In this document: piece by piece, positions 60,707 through 64,000 of the stretch | Layout: each line of letters begins with the position of its first letter | Numbering within the stretch: position 1 is the stretch's first letter | Source: Tigriopus japonicus | Taxonomy: Eukaryota > Arthropoda > Copepoda > Harpacticoida > Harpacticidae | Assembly (NCBI GenBank): GCA_010645155.1 | Contig: CM021319.1 | Span: 4,866,072 to 4,930,071, forward strand | Direction: 5' to 3' | Length of the DNA: 64,000 bases | Notes under the pieces: generated by a model | Told to the model about the DNA's origin: nothing | Databases searched by the model: none | Seen by the model: the letters and a program-made list of their open reading frames with translations, nothing else | Program-made: the position numbers and the translations under genes

Positions 60707-63700
60707 ATTACACGACTCTTTGATCAAACATCAACCCCCAAAAGACATTTCACCTGCTGGCCGACTCGTCTCATTGCTTGGATGGGTGGGGGCTCGTAAA
60801 ACTGGTCTTTGTGAATGAAAAAAAAACCGTTCAACTCCAGCGTTCAACCGGGTGATACTGGGTATGCGGGTATTGATGAATGAGTGAGGGAGTCTTGGCT
60901 TCCTTTACTCAGAATGAGCAGCTCTCGGGTGATTCAAATCTTGCATTGAAACGCGTGAGAAAAAAAATCGCTTGACTGCCTTAATCCTGAATGCACATGA
61001 GGGTCTATGAGAACAGACACCACGAATGACATGGCGACAAAAAAAATTGGCAATCCCATTGTTAGCTCAATCTAGTAGAACGTCACCTATCCCTCATAAG
61101 GGGTGCTGACTTGTCTTCAGTGGAGAGGGAGAGCGAGTGGGGTGAGTGAGATATGATTTATATCCTAATCTGGGTTAGATTGGGTCTCTACGTTGTGTTG
61201 TATTTCCATTCGAAAAAGGTCGGAATTCCGACAGGAATTCTGACTCCTAACCTTTGTTATTTTCTCTTTGTCGGGGATTTGGTCGATTTTGAACATGTCA
61301 TTTTTCCTTTTAACATGTCTTGGTTTCTTGTCCTTGTTTCAGAGGAAATTCCAATATTATTACGAGAGGTCATCTCATCATCTATGACTTCTGTCTTCTT
61401 GACACGAAGCCCATCTCAAGACTAGAAAAATGAGCGTCAAACACATTTATGAAGACAATTCTAATCATAAAAAGTAATTGACATTCGCCTCACCTCAATA
61501 TATTTTACATTTTTTGTACAATTTATTGAAAATGGAAAAACGACCAATTCCTTGTAATGATCACTATTTCGTAAAACTTGTTAGTGTTAAAATTCTCAAT
61601 TTAATGCTTACTTACGGGATTTGTCAAAAATCTAACTTTGTCTTTTTTTTCAAGTCTTTGATGATGCTCAAGAGCTCCAATAAACTGGAAAAACGTGGCT
61701 TGTTATACGATTCGTCCCTACGTATGTAGCTGAAGCGGAAGAAGACAAGATCGAAGTCAAAGGAAAAATGTGTCCGATAAGATGAGCCTACAAAGGTTGA
61801 AAGTGGTTACTTTCCAATAATAACTAAAACTACGGATTTCAACAATCGAGATTTAGTTAAGCGTTGAGCTGAACTTGTATACTTGACAATAAATAATATT
61901 GCCACATTGGTGGGTTGGTTGGTTGTCATTACTAGTTGTAAATTGAACTTTACTTTCGAGTCTCCCTTTCGCTTTACTCCAACAACTGATGTGCAGATTT
62001 TCTTTTCCAATTACGGTTAGTGGTTAGTTATCGTTGCTCAAAATTTGTGATTTGCGCCTGTGCTTGTTCCATTTCCCAATCCTTCTTTCCTTCAAATGTG
62101 GAAGACACACAACAAATATGAGCCATTTTCTTCATATCGAAGTGCTGGAGGTCCAGCCACGTTCAAGACACACAAGCCAGAGTGGACAAGCGCGGACCGA
62201 GCTTGGAACGATTTCCAGCTTTGTTCCTGTTCCATGTTTCCCTATCTTCCTCCATACTAACCTGCTTGGTACATTCCCCATATTACCGAAGGATTCTTGA
62301 GTGCCCCTCCCACCAATGCAGTGCATGCCAAGACTCAAAAGAGGCAGAGCCAGAGAAAGAAAGAGAAGGAGAGAAAAAAAGAGATAAGACCCTCAGAGTT
62401 AGACGTCAAAAATGGAATAAAGTGCCCAATATCTGGACAGACTCGGACTGCGTGGTTCCCACTTCTCCTTGGATAGTTGTTCCTTCCTCGTCCCTTCCCC
62501 GAGTAGCCATCCCATGGGAACTGAAGGTGGACAAAGAAATCGAGAAATGTTCCTACACCGCACTCACTCAACCAACCAATCTACCTCAGTTGGTTGGTGT
62601 AGCGTTTCCTTTCCTTCAACTTCATATTTTGACAATTCAATCCCAGAATATTTGGACATCCCCTCACGGACAAGTTCATCTCTCAGTGGAACGCGATTCC
62701 TTGTTCCCATTTTGTTTGACCTGACTACAATATAACGACGGGACTGCACTTCATACTGATGCTGTTTGGCCTCCATTTTTTGTGGAAATTGGGAAAATGA
62801 TCCAAGAGGGAGCACTATAATCTTTGGAGCCACCTCTTGAATTGGTTATGATGACGAAGATAAAAAACGATGCGCATCTCACACTTGTTACACAATCTCT
62901 TTTTGTAAAAGGGAGAGCTGCAATTGCGAAGGTTGAGCCCCATTCTCTCTTTAAAAAACCACGACATTCTGATGAGATGTGGCGAAAATTGGAAGACAGC
63001 CTTACAAATAGTAATCCTCCTGACATGCTCCTGTTCCAAATTCGAAGAGCACCATTTATCATGGGATCAAAGGCGAGAGTTGGATCTGAGGAGGAACACC
63101 CATCAGTCCAAATACGAATACGGTACTCTCTAGGGGCCACAGGGATATTACTAGATTGGTTGGAAGCCATAGGTTGCTCACTGGTTTGTTGGATTGGAGC
63201 TGGCTAGCCTCCAGATAAACAGGGCCAGATGAGAGTTATGATGTTAAATATGGTAGACTCTCTTTTCCAGAGTCTCTCCCCTCAATCCAATGGATCTCAC
63301 CTCTTTTTAAGATCCATTTGCGCACAATGCGAAAAAAGTTGAAATGGAGAAAAGGCAACCCAAAACTCTCCAAGGATTTGACCCAAGAGAAGATCCAAAG
63401 AAGCATCATCTTGTTCTCCTGAGTTCAGGGAGCTCTCATTGTCTCTCTGGTTCTGCCGTCAGACTACAGCACTAGTACGTAGGGTACGTCCAACCAAGCA
63501 AGGTAGCTCTTCTCAAAAGCAATACTAACTGTCGGGGAAGTACTAGGATGGACCAGTAATCCCCTCATGCGGATCTTTCTTTCTCTCTTTCTCTTTTTTT
63601 CTTTCTAACCCAATGAGAATATAATCTTCAAAATTGAATTGCTTCCAAAGCAACCATGTGGACTGACGAGGGTCAAATACTACTACCAACGTACGGAGGG

Positions 63701-64000
63701 ACAACAGTGATGGTTCTCAAGGCGAATGTGAACCACGTGAAAGTAGTAGCATTGCTCGAGAAAGCGCCTGTTTCTCAGACCGACCATTTTTCTTCCATTT
63801 GACCTCTCTTGTGAATAAACTCCACGAGATCAGACATTTCTCTTTATGGAGTCATTTTGCTATCCCCTTGATCACCATGATGAGGATCATGCTCTCAGCC
63901 TCATCATCCTCATGATAATGCCGACGACTAGCAACGAACAGAAATAATATTTATGGGCAAAAATCAAGATAAATATTTAACAAACGATAAAGCAACGAGG
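60707..64000. other. No supported gene
   Basis: Overlapping frames on both strands at 62.2-63.2 kb (180, 127 and 139 codons) show no recognisable domain, and similar lengths are expected by chance. A 9-bp hairpin (ATGATGAGG / CCTCATCAT, 13-nt loop) lies near 63879-63909. Confidence 0.5.

Noticed and set aside
62182..63207. Plus-strand frames of 180 and 127 codons and minus-strand frame of 139 codons
   Set aside because: Mutually overlapping on both strands, no recognisable domain, lengths compatible with chance at this base composition.

Overview
The window looks like nuclear DNA of an animal, most likely an arthropod and plausibly a small-genome crustacean such as a copepod. Four things point there. 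Coding information is sparse and split by GT/AG introns, several of them short (about 50-130 nt). The two proteins recognised by family are metazoan: a dual-oxidase maturation factor and a VAMP/synaptobrevin R-SNARE. There is a 3' fragment that looks like a tRNA-derived SINE. Tetranucleotide microsatellites are very frequent, and three assembly gaps are present. The species assignment is inference. There is no prokaryotic operon structure, CRISPR array, rRNA or intact tRNA gene.

Layout. 0-12.8 kb is intergenic or intronic and rich in microsatellites, with one candidate cassette exon on the minus strand (3070-3144). 12.86-13.63 kb on the minus strand carries a long Ser/Pro-rich internal exon of an unidentified, regulator-like protein. 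14.5-26.8 kb is mostly non-coding, with a Lys/Asp-rich candidate first exon (14.5 kb), a 54-codon microprotein candidate (24.55 kb) and the first assembly gap (19.5 kb). 26.8-27.1 kb (minus) is a complete intronless VAMP gene. 27.3-31.6 kb is AT-rich, gene-poor repeat territory: an AATTAC motif array, an inverted-repeat element, a TACG-rich block and the SINE fragment.

32.5-39.9 kb is the most gene-like part. It holds a TATA-driven candidate secreted peptide (two exons), a His-rich C-terminally anchored membrane protein, the DUOXA gene with a very close poly(A) signal, and a convergent 75-codon minus-strand gene with its own poly(A) signal. 42.6 kb has a second 54-codon microprotein candidate. 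44.6-61 kb contains only scattered candidate exons (44.6, 55.9, 57.1, 57.5, 57.9, 58.5, 60.4 kb) and two assembly gaps, 36.8 kb being the other gap in the window. 60.7-64 kb has no supported gene.

How they work together: DUOXA would chaperone DUOX, the H2O2-producing oxidase of epithelia; the VAMP would drive vesicle fusion. No DUOX gene is visible here and I see no evidence that the neighbouring genes form one pathway. Most open frames of 60-140 codons are probably chance: at roughly 57% A+T about 6% of random codons are stops, so by my rough estimate a few frames of about 130 codons are expected in six frames of 64 kb. I therefore ranked candidates by homology, splice-site quality, start context, TATA/poly(A) signals and codon appearance rather than by length alone.
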